In this document: positions 34,599-43,215 of the stretch, one piece after another | How positions within the stretch are numbered: position 1 is the first letter of the stretch | How the letters are laid out: each line of letters starts with the position of its first letter | Origin: Methanothermobacter wolfeii | Lineage (GTDB): Archaea > Methanobacteriota > Methanobacteria > Methanobacteriales > Methanothermobacteraceae | Direction: 5' to 3' | NCBI RefSeq assembly: GCF_025397995.1 | Contig: NZ_CP104550.1 | Location: 124,001 to 188,000 of the forward strand | Length of the DNA: 64,000 nt | The notes under the pieces: generated by a model | Database searches by the model: none | The model's input: the letters and a program-made list of their open reading frames with translations, nothing else | Told to the model about the DNA's origin: nothing | Program-made: the position numbers and the translations under genes

Positions 34599-35096
34599 CT
34601 AATCCTCCTGGTAGCTTCCCGAGTACTCACCCGAACCATCAACCCTGAATACGACCGCCTGGGCTATCCTTTCACCCCTCTTGAGGGTGTACTCATAGCT
34701 CCCATAGTTATGGACAAGGAACCTGAGGGTGCCCCTGAAACCCGGATCCCCCAGGGCCGTGTGCACGGATACAAAGGATCGAAGAAGGGTTGATCTTGGA
34801 AGGTAGAGCATCGCATACCCCCGTGGTATCTCTATCCTCCTGTCGACACTTACAAGGTAGGCTGTGCCTGGCTGTAACCGGTAGACTGGCGGTTCAAGCC
34901 TTTCAAGTTCAGGAAGTTCCTTATTATCATCAATCAGTGACCCTGGCCCTGCCTGCCTGTAAACTTCATCAACCCTCAGGTCGATCCCTGCTGGCTGCAC
35001 AAGTTCCCTGAAATCCGGGAAAAGTTTCTTCAATCCATCTTCACCGATCATCATGATCATCGCCTCACTCACTTCTATCCTTGAAGGTTCAGACAT
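34599..35096 (-). CDS. dcd: dCTP deaminase/dUTPase family protein
   Basis: The 165-residue protein has the trimeric dUTPase/dCTP deaminase fold: QPAGIDLRVDEVYR, PRGYAMLYLPRSTLLR, and ALGDPGFRGTLRFLVHNYG. It hydrolyses dUTP or deaminates dCTP to supply dUMP and keep uracil out of DNA. Which of the two activities applies is not clear. The TATA at 35107-35116 is too close to the ATG at 35096 to place it downstream of a start point, so translation may begin at Met13 (35060) or nearby. It is divergent from the tautomerase gene. Confidence 0.85.
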   Translation of the reverse strand: MSEPSRIEVSEAMIMMIGEDGLKKLFPDFRELVQPAGIDLRVDEVYRQAGPGSLIDDNKELPELERLEPPVYRLQPGTAYLVSVDRRIEIPRGYAMLYLPRSTLLRSFVSVHTALGDPGFRGTLRFLVHNYGSYEYTLKRGERIAQAVVFRVDGSGEYSGSYQED

Positions 35097-35106
35097 AACT
35101 CAATGA

Positions 35107-35116
35107 TTTATATAAA
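35107..35116. promoter_or_regulatory. Palindromic TATA shared by dcd (-) and the tautomerase gene (+)
   Basis: TTTATATAAA is a perfect palindrome and can be read both ways. It predicts starts near 35138 (plus) and 35085 (minus). Confidence 0.5.
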
Positions 35117-35145
35117 CAGGGAGAGAATATAATCTTGGTGATGAA

Positions 35146-35334
35146 ATGCCTGTTATCCAGATATACTGCAACGAGATCACGGAGGAAAAGAAGAGAGAAC
35201 TTGTTAAGAGAATAACCAGGGTTTCAGGTGAGGTTCTGGAACTTCCCGAGTCAACCATAACGGTACTGATAAGGGAGATGCCCCCTGAAGATGTGGGTGT
35301 AGGTGGAGTTCTTCTCTGTGACAGGGATCAGTAA
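35146..35334 (+). CDS. 4-oxalocrotonate tautomerase family protein
   Basis: The 62-residue protein begins MPVIQIYCNEITEEKKRELV. After Met removal Pro1 would be the catalytic base, as in the tautomerase superfamily, and a VTVLI-like strand (STITVLIREM) follows. These small hexamers catalyse keto-enol tautomerisation; the physiological substrate in methanogens is not known. GGTGATGAA precedes the ATG. It is monocistronic as far as can be seen. Confidence 0.88.
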   Translation: MPVIQIYCNEITEEKKRELVKRITRVSGEVLELPESTITVLIREMPPEDVGVGGVLLCDRDQ

Positions 35335-35431
35335 AAACTTCTTCTTTTTTCATGAAACTGATGCAACAGGAGTTATATAACACAGCTTCTTCCTTCCAGT
35401 GATCTGAGGATGGGGATTAGATCTTTTAAGG

Positions 35432-36694
35432 CTAATTCAGTCTACCTTCACATTCCTCAAGCCTCTTACGGGTCATGATGCATTCAGTGATATCATTTAA
35501 AAAGACTGAAACGGTATCACCGCTCCGCACAGCCCGGATGCTCAGGAATCTGGTTGATTTTCCATCAGAATATTCAACGCAGTCCATATCATGCACTGTA
35601 CCATCCTCCAGGTTGCAAATCTCTGAAACCTCCTTTTTCATGAAATGGGTTACATCCCTCAGTTTCTTTCCTACGGGTTCCTCATCCAGGAGCATCCGGC
35701 GTGCTTCCATGTTGATGTCCATGATGACGGGTTCCTCATCCATCTTTAGGGTTAAAATGCCTACCGGAGAGTATTCCCTGATATTTTCCAGTCTTTCCAT
35801 CTCCTTCTTTGATTCAAGGTAGAATGAGATGTCTCCAGCTAGTTCCATCAGGAGCTCAACTTCCTCCTCATCGAAGGCATCCCTTTCCCTGGAGTACACT
35901 GCCAGTGATGCAATGGTTTCACCGCTGACGGTGAGTGGAAGACCGATAACTGAGAGGAAACCCATCTCAACAGCTTTATCCCTCCAGGGATTGAACCTGG
36001 GATCATCCTCAGTGTTCCTAATGATGACTGGTTCTGATCTTCTAATGGATCCGCCTACCGGACCGGCACCGTACTCATCATCACCCCAGCTGACCCTTAT
36101 TGAGTCCAGGTAGCCCTCATGGAATCCGTATTCTGCAATGGGATGCACTGATTTTTCTTCATCATGCTCCGCCAGACCTATCCAGGCCATCCTGTAGCCG
36201 CCAACCTCAACAATGATCCTGCATATCTCATTTAAAAGTTCATCAGCATCCTTTATCCTGACTATTGCCTGGTTGCAGTCACTGAGCATTCTAAGGGCCC
36301 GGTTGAGCTTTTTAACCTGTCGGTCACTTCTGTGTCTGTGGATGGCCATTTCAATGGTAAAAACGAGTTCCTTCTCATCGAAGGGTTTTATCAGATAACC
36401 GTAGGGCGATGTATTCCCGGCCCTCCTCATGGTGGTCTCCTCTGAATGGGCTGAGATGAAGACTACCGGCACTTCAAGGTCTCTTATCCTCTCTGCAACT
36501 TCAACACCGTCAATGTCCCCCTTGAGGACTATGTCCATTAGGATAAGGTCCGGTTCATGTTCCCTTGCAAGTTCAATGGCGGAGGGACCGTCATGTGCAG
36601 TTCCAACAACAGTGTAACCCCAGAACTCGAGTTTTCTCTGGAGGTCCATTGCTGTTATTGCCTCGTCTTCAACAAGGAGTATCTTGGCAGACAT
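35432..36694 (-). CDS. Receiver-GAF-PAS signalling protein without a kinase domain
   Basis: Residues 1-120 are a response-regulator receiver with phospho-acceptor Asp in LILMDIVL and Lys in LIKPFDEKE. Residues about 130-290 are a GAF domain, and the last 115 residues a PAS-like domain starting NIREYSPVGILTLKMDEEPV. The frame ends soon after the PAS domain and a short helix, so there is no DHp or ATPase domain and no DNA-binding domain. It could signal by interaction, or be the front half of a two-component relay. No histidine kinase gene is adjacent. The start ATG at 36694 is clear. Confidence 0.85.
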   Translation of the reverse strand: MSAKILLVEDEAITAMDLQRKLEFWGYTVVGTAHDGPSAIELAREHEPDLILMDIVLKGDIDGVEVAERIRDLEVPVVFISAHSEETTMRRAGNTSPYGYLIKPFDEKELVFTIEMAIHRHRSDRQVKKLNRALRMLSDCNQAIVRIKDADELLNEICRIIVEVGGYRMAWIGLAEHDEEKSVHPIAEYGFHEGYLDSIRVSWGDDEYGAGPVGGSIRRSEPVIIRNTEDDPRFNPWRDKAVEMGFLSVIGLPLTVSGETIASLAVYSRERDAFDEEEVELLMELAGDISFYLESKKEMERLENIREYSPVGILTLKMDEEPVIMDINMEARRMLLDEEPVGKKLRDVTHFMKKEVSEICNLEDGTVHDMDCVEYSDGKSTRFLSIRAVRSGDTVSVFLNDITECIMTRKRLEECEGRLN

Positions 36695-36781
36695 TCATCA
36701 ACCCGCTATGGATGAAGGTAAGAATAAAGGCTTATAAAAATCTTTTCATGAAATTGCAGGGCATGTGCATGTCTTAGCTGG

Positions 36782-37882
36782 TTACGTGAATAACTGGTTA
36801 ACCATCCATTCAGGTCTGAATTCCATGAGGTCATCATATCCCTGACCTGTCCCTAGGAATATTATTGGTTTCTCGATCATGTATCCTATGGAGAGGGCCG
36901 CGCCTCCACGGGCATCGGCATCGGCCTTTGTAAGTATCACGGCATCTATACCGACAGCTTCATTGAACTTCATGGCCTGCTCAACAGCATCGTTACCTGT
37001 GAGGGCATCACCCACGAATACTATGAGGTCCGGTTTGACAACCCTCTTTATCTTGGCCATTTCATCCATGAGGTTAATGTTGGTCTGCATCCGCCCTGCA
37101 GTGTCTATAAGGACAACATCCTTTCCCTGTGCCTTTGCATGTGAAACGGCATCAAAGGCGACTGCAGCCGGATCAGCACCCTTCTGATGGCTTATTATCC
37201 TGATACCCAGTTTATCTGCGTGGTGGGATATCTGTTCTATGGCGCCTGCACGGAAGGTATCGGCGGCTGCTATTACAGGTGTAAGTCCCCTTTTAAGGAA
37301 ATAATTAGCAACCTTTGCAATGGTGGTTGTTTTACCGGTTCCATTTATCCCCACAAACATTATAACAAGGGGTTTTCTGGTTTCAATTAACTCATCAAGG
37401 TCCTTACCTTCGACACTGAGGACATCGGACACGGCACCTTTAAGTGCTTCAAGGGTGTACTCGGATATCTCGGTGCTCCTTTTCACCTTTTTACCAACTA
37501 GCTCCTCCCGGAGGTCTGAGGTGATCTTTTCAGCCACATCAAGGGCAACATCACTTTCAAGGAGCGCCATCTCAAGTTCCCAGAGAACATCTTCAATATC
37601 CTTCTCGGATATCTTCTTTTCCCTGAAAAATGAAAATATGCCTGAACCACCCTCTTCTTCAGAAGCAGATTCCTCTTCTACGGGTTCAGTAGGGGCTTCT
37701 GTTTTTTCAGGAGCCTTGGTCTCAGCTTCAGGAGTTTCAGACTTTTCCTCAGAGGTTATGGTCTCGGCTTCATCTACAGTCTTTCCTGTTTCAGCAACCT
37801 CTTCAGGTTTATCCTTTGATGAGACCTTTTCAGTGATCTTGCCAACGGTTTTGCTGAATTTTTCCTTCAGAGATTCAAACAC
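36782..37882 (-). CDS. ftsY: Signal recognition particle receptor FtsY
   Basis: The 366-residue protein has an acidic N-terminal region (about 20-85, rich in Glu) followed by the NG domain: GINGTGKTTTIAKVANYF (G1), DTFRAGAIEQ, DTAGRMQ and TKADADARGGAALS. It docks SRP-ribosome complexes at the membrane and hydrolyses GTP with Ffh/SRP54. It ends the conserved cluster that starts with rnp4; prefoldin alpha lies immediately upstream (stop and start abut). Confidence 0.96.
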   Translation of the reverse strand: MFESLKEKFSKTVGKITEKVSSKDKPEEVAETGKTVDEAETITSEEKSETPEAETKAPEKTEAPTEPVEEESASEEEGGSGIFSFFREKKISEKDIEDVLWELEMALLESDVALDVAEKITSDLREELVGKKVKRSTEISEYTLEALKGAVSDVLSVEGKDLDELIETRKPLVIMFVGINGTGKTTTIAKVANYFLKRGLTPVIAAADTFRAGAIEQISHHADKLGIRIISHQKGADPAAVAFDAVSHAKAQGKDVVLIDTAGRMQTNINLMDEMAKIKRVVKPDLIVFVGDALTGNDAVEQAMKFNEAVGIDAVILTKADADARGGAALSIGYMIEKPIIFLGTGQGYDDLMEFRPEWMVNQLFT

Positions 37883-38308
37883 TTACCCTTCACTTCCCCT
37901 TACCTTTTTAAGGAGTTCCTCGGCCTGAGGAGATAGCTTCATCATGATTTCTGTTATCTTGCGCAGATTCTCACCCATCTTCTGAAGGGTTGCCTCAAGT
38001 TCCTTTTTTTCATTTTCAACTGTCTTCAAGGCCTCATCAACACTTTTCTTTATGGCAACCCCTGCACCAACGCTCATAACTATGTTCTGGGTGTCCTTTA
38101 ATTCAGCGCTGATGAATGAACCGGCCCCGACCGGAACAAGAGTCTCAGAGCCATCCTTTCCCTGGATATCATTGATGGTCTTCTCAAGGATCTCCAGTTC
38201 GCTTATGGTCGCCCTGACGGTCTCCATCTGCTGCTGGATGAGCTCCGCCTGGCTCTGGTATATGTTGAGCTGGTTCACTATCTCCTCAAGCTTCTGCTGG
38301 TCTTCCAT
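37883..38308 (-). CDS. pfdA: Prefoldin alpha subunit
   Basis: The protein has two long coiled coils flanking a beta-hairpin core ([19 protein letters not shown], then [18 protein letters not shown]), the alpha-type prefoldin pattern with two hairpins. Prefoldin captures unfolded proteins and passes them to the thermosome. The open frame extends to 38338, but GAGGTGATCCC right before ATG 38308 and the family N-terminus [11 protein letters not shown] make 38308 the likely start. It is 4 bases after the eL20 stop. Confidence 0.94.
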   Translation of the reverse strand: MEDQQKLEEIVNQLNIYQSQAELIQQQMETVRATISELEILEKTINDIQGKDGSETLVPVGAGSFISAELKDTQNIVMSVGAGVAIKKSVDEALKTVENEKKELEATLQKMGENLRKITEIMMKLSPQAEELLKKVRGSEG

Positions 38309-38312
38309 GGGA

Positions 38313-38549
38313 TCACCTCTGGACCAGCGCCTTGACAACGGGATCCTGGACGTCTTCAGGGGATATTTCCTCTATCTTCTCAATTTTAACCTTGCTTCTT
38401 GGAACTCTGTGCTTGCTTCCGAACTCTGAGTAGAGTTTTTCATAGATTTCCTCTTCCTTTATGGCCTTGAGTTCCTTTGTGAAGGGCTGTAGCTTTTCAC
38501 CCATCAGAAACTTTCCTTTAACTCTAAATATCTTTGTCTTCATTTTCAT
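38313..38549 (-). CDS. rpl18a: Large-subunit ribosomal protein eL20 (LX, L18a)
   Basis: The 78-residue basic protein matches archaeal [22 protein letters not shown], then [20 protein letters not shown]. It binds 23S rRNA in the large subunit. Its start overlaps the aIF6 stop by 4 bases. Part of the aIF6-eL31-eL39 operon. Confidence 0.95.
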   Translation of the reverse strand: MKMKTKIFRVKGKFLMGEKLQPFTKELKAIKEEEIYEKLYSEFGSKHRVPRSKVKIEKIEEISPEDVQDPVVKALVQR

Positions 38550-39214
38550 CCCTCAAGAAAACCTAAAGCTTCTTCTATTCTTGCAAGTTCAGGTCCTGTG
38601 GTTTCTTCACCCACAAGGACTCCGTTTGAATTCGCCGCTGAACATGCACCCACAAGTGTAACTCCATGGTTAACGGTGCCTACATCTGCAGAAACGTCAA
38701 GAGCACCCTCTATGATCTCCATCTCCTCCTTGGAAACATGGGGATGGAGCAGCGCGCCACGGTTTGTGGCAGCCCCAACTGATCCTATGATATTGAGGCC
38801 TGCGACTGTGGATACTTCAACATCAACCTCCAGCACCTTCCTTATGACGTCAACTGAATCCTCTGAGAGGAGCGGACTTACAACTGCACCGTTGTCATTG
38901 GCCAGTACAAGGTTCCCGACGGCAGTGAACCTGTCAGGAATCCTCATAACTTCAAGCCCGGCACCTGCAAGGGCTTCGATTTCCCTGTCCATGGTCTGAT
39001 TTGAGACTATGAATCCATTTGAATTTCCCACTGAAAGGGCACCGTTGAGGCTGCTTCCGCTGATGGATGCCCTGAGAACCTCGACATCAAGGGCTTCCCT
39101 GAGGGCATCCTCGAATTTTTCAGGGGTATTCTGAGGTACCAGGGCAACGCTATCGGTTACAGATATGTAAACTCCCAGATTAGGATTTCCGCTGAGGTTG
39201 ATCCTTCTAATCAT
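38546..39214 (-). CDS. eif6: Translation initiation factor aIF6
   Basis: The 222-residue protein has the fivefold pseudo-repeat of IF6, with segments such as [21 protein letters not shown] and [11 protein letters not shown]. It binds the large subunit and stops it joining the small subunit prematurely. It lies between eL31 and eL20, 15 bases after eL31, the standard archaeal arrangement. Confidence 0.97.
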   Translation of the reverse strand: MIRRINLSGNPNLGVYISVTDSVALVPQNTPEKFEDALREALDVEVLRASISGSSLNGALSVGNSNGFIVSNQTMDREIEALAGAGLEVMRIPDRFTAVGNLVLANDNGAVVSPLLSEDSVDVIRKVLEVDVEVSTVAGLNIIGSVGAATNRGALLHPHVSKEEMEIIEGALDVSADVGTVNHGVTLVGACSAANSNGVLVGEETTGPELARIEEALGFLEG

Positions 39215-39229
39215 AATCCACCATCATTT

Positions 39230-39475
39230 TTATTCTTCGAGTGTGGCTTCAACGACACCGTCTTCATCCTTAACGGCCTTTACCTTTATCTTTGGAGGAA
39301 TCTTCTGGATTCCCCTCTCCCATAACTTCTCGTTGATTGAAGCGTCAAGCCTGACGGTCTCTGCCTTCATATGCTTCATGAGGAATTCACGGACAATCTT
39401 AACTGCCTTGGGTGCCCTGATTGTCCTTGGAACATTCTTTGCCTTTCTGAGCGGTATAGTGTAGATTCTTTCCAT
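39230..39475 (-). CDS. rpl31e: Large-subunit ribosomal protein eL31
   Basis: The 81-residue protein begins [20 protein letters not shown] and contains [18 protein letters not shown], matching eL31 near the polypeptide exit. It follows eL39 by 11 bases. AGGAGGACTTTTC precedes the ATG. Confidence 0.96.
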   Translation of the reverse strand: MERIYTIPLRKAKNVPRTIRAPKAVKIVREFLMKHMKAETVRLDASINEKLWERGIQKIPPKIKVKAVKDEDGVVEATLEE

Positions 39476-39486
39476 GAAAAGTCCTC

Positions 39487-39642
39487 CTAAACTTTCAGTT
39501 TTGTCCTTCTCCAGTGTCTCATCTTTGGATGGCTTCTAACCTTGTAGTTGGTTTTAACCATCACCCAGGCAGGCACCCTCCGGTTCTGCCTGTTAGCCTT
39601 CGCCATTCTAAGTTTCCTAGCAACATGTTTATTTCTACTCAT
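39487..39642 (-). CDS. rpl39e: Large-subunit ribosomal protein eL39
   Basis: A 51-residue frame on the minus strand reads [20 protein letters not shown] and ends in [11 protein letters not shown], a complete eL39 that lines the exit tunnel. It is too short for many ORF cut-offs but unmistakable. The upstream PP-loop gene stop TGA directly abuts the ATG; eL31 follows. Confidence 0.96.
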   Translation of the reverse strand: MSRNKHVARKLRMAKANRQNRRVPAWVMVKTNYKVRSHPKMRHWRRTKLKV

Positions 39643-40245
39643 TCAGCATCCTCCTGATTGTGATTGTCTCCACCCGGTTACCCGGGTCTGGAAGTGAACT
39701 GGGAAGAATGATCCTGATTCATAGCCCATCTCATCCATGAGGCATCTGATCTCAACCTCGTAATCGGAGCTGTTATCAATGCTGCTCTCCTCCTTTTTCA
39801 GAGTAAAGAGCATGGATGAGAGTCTGTTGATGGTTTTATAACCCAGACCATTAAGGTTTATGTATTCAACACCTTTACGGTCTTCAAGACTTCTTATTTC
39901 ATCCCTGCTGAGCTTGGGGGTTCTATCGTCACGTCGTGTGCCGTCAGCAACTATATCATACTCATCCGCCACAGCTTCAATCACCGCGCGGTGTATCATG
40001 TTTATGCCGTTATTGGGGAATCCATCATGGATCACTGTCTTGGCTGCATCTTCAAGGACTTCACCGTCGAGTCTCAGGACGCGGTGGGGAAATCCAAGGG
40101 ATTCTGCAGATTTCAGGGCGGGTTTCCATGATTCATGAACTCCAAAGTTTGCTGTTACGAGTTCGGGGCGGATACCCATCCTTTGAAGCATCACAGCCAT
40201 CAGGGAACTGTCTTTACCTCCACTGTAGAGTACGCAGGCATTCAT
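39643..40245 (-). CDS. PP-loop (adenine nucleotide alpha hydrolase) superfamily protein
   Basis: The 200-residue protein starts with a PP-loop ATP-pyrophosphatase site, YSGGKDSSLM, followed by ADGTRRDDRTPKLSRDEIRS. Such enzymes adenylate substrates, often in tRNA modification. It is always near eL39-eL31 in related archaea as far as I recall, so a translation or tRNA role is likely, but the substrate is unknown. It abuts eL39 and lies 9 bases after the PDCD5-like gene. Confidence 0.85.
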   Translation of the reverse strand: MNACVLYSGGKDSSLMAVMLQRMGIRPELVTANFGVHESWKPALKSAESLGFPHRVLRLDGEVLEDAAKTVIHDGFPNNGINMIHRAVIEAVADEYDIVADGTRRDDRTPKLSRDEIRSLEDRKGVEYINLNGLGYKTINRLSSMLFTLKKEESSIDNSSDYEVEIRCLMDEMGYESGSFFPVHFQTRVTGWRQSQSGGC

Positions 40246-40254
40246 TTTATCAGA

Positions 40255-40590
40255 TCATACTCTGCTGATCTTTATTTCCCTCTTTTTGCCGGTGACTTTC
40301 TTCAGCAGCTCCTTCAGCTGTTCATCGGTAATCTTTGACCTCACACGCCCCATCTGGGCCAGCTGTATCAGCTGGAGTTCTATCTGTTCAACGAATTCGG
40401 GCCTTGTAAGTCTGAGGTTGGCCAGGCGGCTGCGGGCTTCAGGTGTGAGTATCTGCATCAGTATCTGCTTCTTCTGCATTTCAAACTGCTGACGCATCTC
40501 TCTCTGAGCTTCAGCCTCCATATTCTGCTGCTGAGCCCTCTGCTGGAGTTCCAGCATCTTTTTACGACGTATCTCTTCGAGGTCTGTCAA
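40255..40590 (-). CDS. PDCD5-family DNA-binding protein
   Basis: The 111-residue, helix-rich, Gln-rich protein starts TDLEEIRRKKMLELQQRAQQ and continues with TPEARSRLANLRLTRPEFVE. It matches the archaeal PDCD5 (TFAR19) family, for which a three-helix fold is known. The cellular role is unclear; binding to nucleic acid or chaperonin has been proposed. It lies between eS19 and the PP-loop gene in the ribosomal operon. Confidence 0.93.
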   Translation of the reverse strand: MTDLEEIRRKKMLELQQRAQQQNMEAEAQREMRQQFEMQKKQILMQILTPEARSRLANLRLTRPEFVEQIELQLIQLAQMGRVRSKITDEQLKELLKKVTGKKREIKISRV

Positions 40591-40619
40591 TTAAAAACCT
40601 CCCAGGCCCACAGTTTCTA

Positions 40620-41057
40620 TCAGTATTTCTCAAGTCCTTCAACTTCTTTCTTAACCTTTTCAGCAGCCCTGTCAAGGAATGACTGACCTTCAGGGGTTAT
40701 AACTCTTCCACCATCTTCCTTTTTTATGAAGCCTGATTCCTCAAGCTGCTGAAGGGCTCTTCTTATTATTGCACCGCTTCCCCTTCTGAATTTCTCAGGA
40801 CGTGAACCCCTGTCCTTCTTACCACCATAATGTGTCCTGAGACTGTTAACACCCACAGGACCATCAATGTAAACTCTTCTGAGGAGGGCGGCTGCCCTTA
40901 CATACCACCAGTCTGGGTTTTCAGGTCTTCTTTCCTTGTGAACACCTGTTTTAACAAAGTTAACCCATTCAGGGGACTTAACCTTACCTTCCTTTTTCAG
41001 GTCCTCTGCAACCTGGTTTATAAGCAGATCTGCTGGCACATCATAAACTGTAGTCAT
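40620..41057 (-). CDS. rps19e: Small-subunit ribosomal protein eS19
   Basis: The 145-residue protein includes [20 protein letters not shown] and [20 protein letters not shown], the eS19 signatures. It lies in the small-subunit head. The YhbY-like gene ends 10 bases upstream. AGGAGGATAAAT precedes its ATG. Confidence 0.96.
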   Translation of the reverse strand: MTTVYDVPADLLINQVAEDLKKEGKVKSPEWVNFVKTGVHKERRPENPDWWYVRAAALLRRVYIDGPVGVNSLRTHYGGKKDRGSRPEKFRRGSGAIIRRALQQLEESGFIKKEDGGRVITPEGQSFLDRAAEKVKKEVEGLEKY

Positions 41058-41067
41058 ATTTATCCTC

Positions 41068-41331
41068 CTAAGATCTTTTTTTGAAAATTATTGCCACATT
41101 TCCTCTTAAATCTATGAGCTTAGAATTTGTTTTTTCAACAATCTCGGTAATATAACTTTCTTTTTCAGAGGCAACCGTCCTGGCAAATCTTACCTTTATC
41201 AGTTCTTTAGCCTTCAGCTGTCTTCTAATCTCTTCAATAAGGCTTTCGCTCACCCCTGCTTTCCCCACATTTATTGTGAGTGCTGACAGGGATCTGTTCA
41301 TCAGTTCCTTTTTTGTTGGTGTAAGACTCAA
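41068..41331 (-). CDS. YhbY/CRS1 RNA-binding domain protein
   Basis: The 87-residue protein is a stand-alone CRM (YhbY) domain: [28 protein letters not shown], and [13 protein letters not shown]. These bind rRNA or pre-ribosomes. It overlaps the 3' end of the rnp4 gene by 98 bases in another frame, an unusually long overlap for this genome. The ATG at 41331 lies inside rnp4, with GAG-rich sequence upstream; a later start is hard because the domain needs most of the length. Confidence 0.88.
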   Translation of the reverse strand: MSLTPTKKELMNRSLSALTINVGKAGVSESLIEEIRRQLKAKELIKVRFARTVASEKESYITEIVEKTNSKLIDLRGNVAIIFKKRS

Positions 41332-41707
41332 TTTTATTTCTCCTTTTCTCCTTTTTTTCCTCTGTATAGGGGAACCTCATTATATGGCCGCACTCGAGGC
41401 ACCTAAAAATAACCCTTCCCCCTGTAACACGCACAGTGCAGTTGGCCCCTGGCCTGAGGAACCTGTAACACTTCTTACAGAACCTCCTCCTCCACTTCCG
41501 GGGCATCCTTATCCTGTACTTCTTTGATATGTTCCTTGCGATTTCAGTGTAACGATGTGACCTTTGAGGGTTGGCCTGGAATTCATCCTCGGCCATCCTG
41601 AAGAGGATGTCTATTCTCTCTTTACCTATCTTCAGCATCCATCCTGGTCTTTTTCCCCTTCTCAAGGTCAGTCCCTCATAACGGAATAGAACATCCATAT
41701 CTTGCAC
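41234..41707 (-). CDS. rnp4: Ribonuclease P protein component 4 (Rpr2/Rpp21)
   Basis: The protein has a helical N-terminal part ([20 protein letters not shown]) and a zinc ribbon with CKKC and CLEC, matching archaeal Rpp21, which stabilises RNase P for tRNA 5' maturation. Start may be 41707 or a downstream Met before [10 protein letters not shown]. The final 33 codons overlap the YhbY-like gene and are Lys-, Glu- and Arg-rich with no domain, so the tail may be free to vary. It heads the ribosomal operon. Confidence 0.93.
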   Translation of the reverse strand: MQDMDVLFRYEGLTLRRGKRPGWMLKIGKERIDILFRMAEDEFQANPQRSHRYTEIARNISKKYRIRMPRKWRRRFCKKCYRFLRPGANCTVRVTGGRVIFRCLECGHIMRFPYTEEKKEKRRNKIESYTNKKGTDEQIPVSTHNKCGESRGERKPY

Positions 41708-41786
41708 ATTAAGGTTGAGCCACTAACTTAAGCACAAGAAGAATATTATAACTGGTTTGTGTTTCCATCTTTAAAAAGCTTTTCCA

Positions 41787-42311
41787 TCAACCCATAAGCC
41801 AGTCTGAAAAATCAACATCACCCGGGGCGTAGCCTTCATCACCATCAAGGATGTCCATGATGATGTCCGCAACCTCTTCAGGTGTTTTACCAGTCGTATC
41901 AACTTCCCTTACTCTTTCACCGTGAATTTCATGGGCTTCAACGGTACACACATCCAGTGCTTCGGCCTCAAGGTTCTCCTGCACCTTATCCTCAGGGTAA
42001 CCCCTCATGAGAAGCCTCTCCCTGAGGACCTCAGGGTCAAGCCTCAGTACAATCACTGCATCGCATTTCCTGCAGAAATGGGAGAGGTGACCTTCCAGCA
42101 CAGCCTTTCCTGTCAGATACCTTTCAACAGACCGGCAGAGACCCTCAATGTCCACTTCAAGGTAGCCCCTCAGGGGGTCACGTCCAAGGAACAGCCCCTC
42201 CCTTTCTGCGATTTCATTAACTGATACTACACTGAATCCCCTTTCCCTGAGGAGTCCGCTAATGGTGGTTTTACCCACCCCGGGAGTGCCTGTGATGCAG
42301 ATAAGTGACAT
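41787..42311 (-). CDS. Fap7/adenylate-kinase-6-type NTPase
   Basis: The 174-residue P-loop protein has the Walker A motif GTPGVGKTTIS, a HLSHFCRKCD segment and LVERLxxRGY-like LLMRGYPEDKV. It matches the archaeal AK6/Fap7 group that combines adenylate kinase and ATPase activity and takes part in small-subunit maturation. It overlaps the Thi4 stop by one base. Its closeness to the ribosomal cluster agrees with a ribosome role. Confidence 0.88.
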   Translation of the reverse strand: MSLICITGTPGVGKTTISGLLRERGFSVVSVNEIAEREGLFLGRDPLRGYLEVDIEGLCRSVERYLTGKAVLEGHLSHFCRKCDAVIVLRLDPEVLRERLLMRGYPEDKVQENLEAEALDVCTVEAHEIHGERVREVDTTGKTPEEVADIIMDILDGDEGYAPGDVDFSDWLMG

Positions 42312-43087
42312 TATTTGAGCCTTTCAATTATCATATCCGCAACCCTTTTACCTGAGACAAGCATGCCCCCGAAGATGGGCCCCATCCTCGGAGCACCGTA
42401 GACAGCGTTACTGGCCATCCCTGCAACATAGAGGTTGGGGTAAACTTCCCTGGTGTTCTCTATGAGGGCTGCTTCACCGGCATCGGCCCACATTGACCTC
42501 TCTCCCTGTATCCTCCCATCGGGGGTGTTGAGCTGGGGCCCGATCTTTCGTTCAACAACCCTGACTATTTCACAGTCATGGCCGGTTGCATCTATCACGG
42601 CATTCGCCCTCACTGTGAGGGGGTCAACATGGAGGCCTGCCATTTCAACCGAGCTCCAGTTAAGGACGAGGCCTGTTATACCCTCATCGCGGATCATGAC
42701 ATCCTCTATGCTCATGAGATTGAATATTTTGAGGCCTGCCTTGCATGCCCTTGAGCAGAGGGTTGCGGTTGCCTCCACGGAGTCGGCAACATGGTATCCC
42801 TCATCGTAGGGTTCTGTTCTGACACCGAATTCATCAAGGATCTCCTTACCATCATCCTGGACAACGATCTTGTTGAACATCATACCGCCGCCCCACATCC
42901 CCCCGCCGATGGAGAGCTTCCTTTCGAAGAGCGCAACCTTCAGCCCTGCCTCTGCAAGGTAGTAACCTGCGGTTAGCCCTGATGGACCCCCACCGCCGAT
43001 GGCAACATCCATATCAAGGTAGTCGAGGAGTTCCTCCATGTATCCTTCCACAATGGCTCTTGAAATTTTTATATCATCCAGCTTCAT
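42311..43087 (-). CDS. thi4: Sulfide-dependent thiazole synthase Thi4
   Basis: The protein has the FAD/NAD-binding [30 protein letters not shown] and a C-terminal [12 protein letters not shown]. It makes adenosine diphosphate thiazole from NAD and glycine. Where yeast Thi4 has its sacrificial Cys this protein has His153 (GLHVDP), so it should use free sulfide catalytically, as shown for the Methanocaldococcus/Methanococcus enzymes. The frame extends to 43141, but ATG 43087 with GGTG upstream gives the family N-terminus ([20 protein letters not shown]). With thiC at 6 kb it completes the two halves of thiamine. Confidence 0.93.
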   Translation of the reverse strand: MKLDDIKISRAIVEGYMEELLDYLDMDVAIGGGGPSGLTAGYYLAEAGLKVALFERKLSIGGGMWGGGMMFNKIVVQDDGKEILDEFGVRTEPYDEGYHVADSVEATATLCSRACKAGLKIFNLMSIEDVMIRDEGITGLVLNWSSVEMAGLHVDPLTVRANAVIDATGHDCEIVRVVERKIGPQLNTPDGRIQGERSMWADAGEAALIENTREVYPNLYVAGMASNAVYGAPRMGPIFGGMLVSGKRVADMIIERLK

Positions 43088-43215
43088 TTTAACACCGTTA
43101 TCTTCAAGTATTCCATGATCTTTCAGCAATCGGGTTTGCAATCTTTATTATTTTTATCAGTGATAACATTTTTTCTGAATTTAGGACTCATTATTTCTTC
43201 ACAAGTCTCAGGCCA

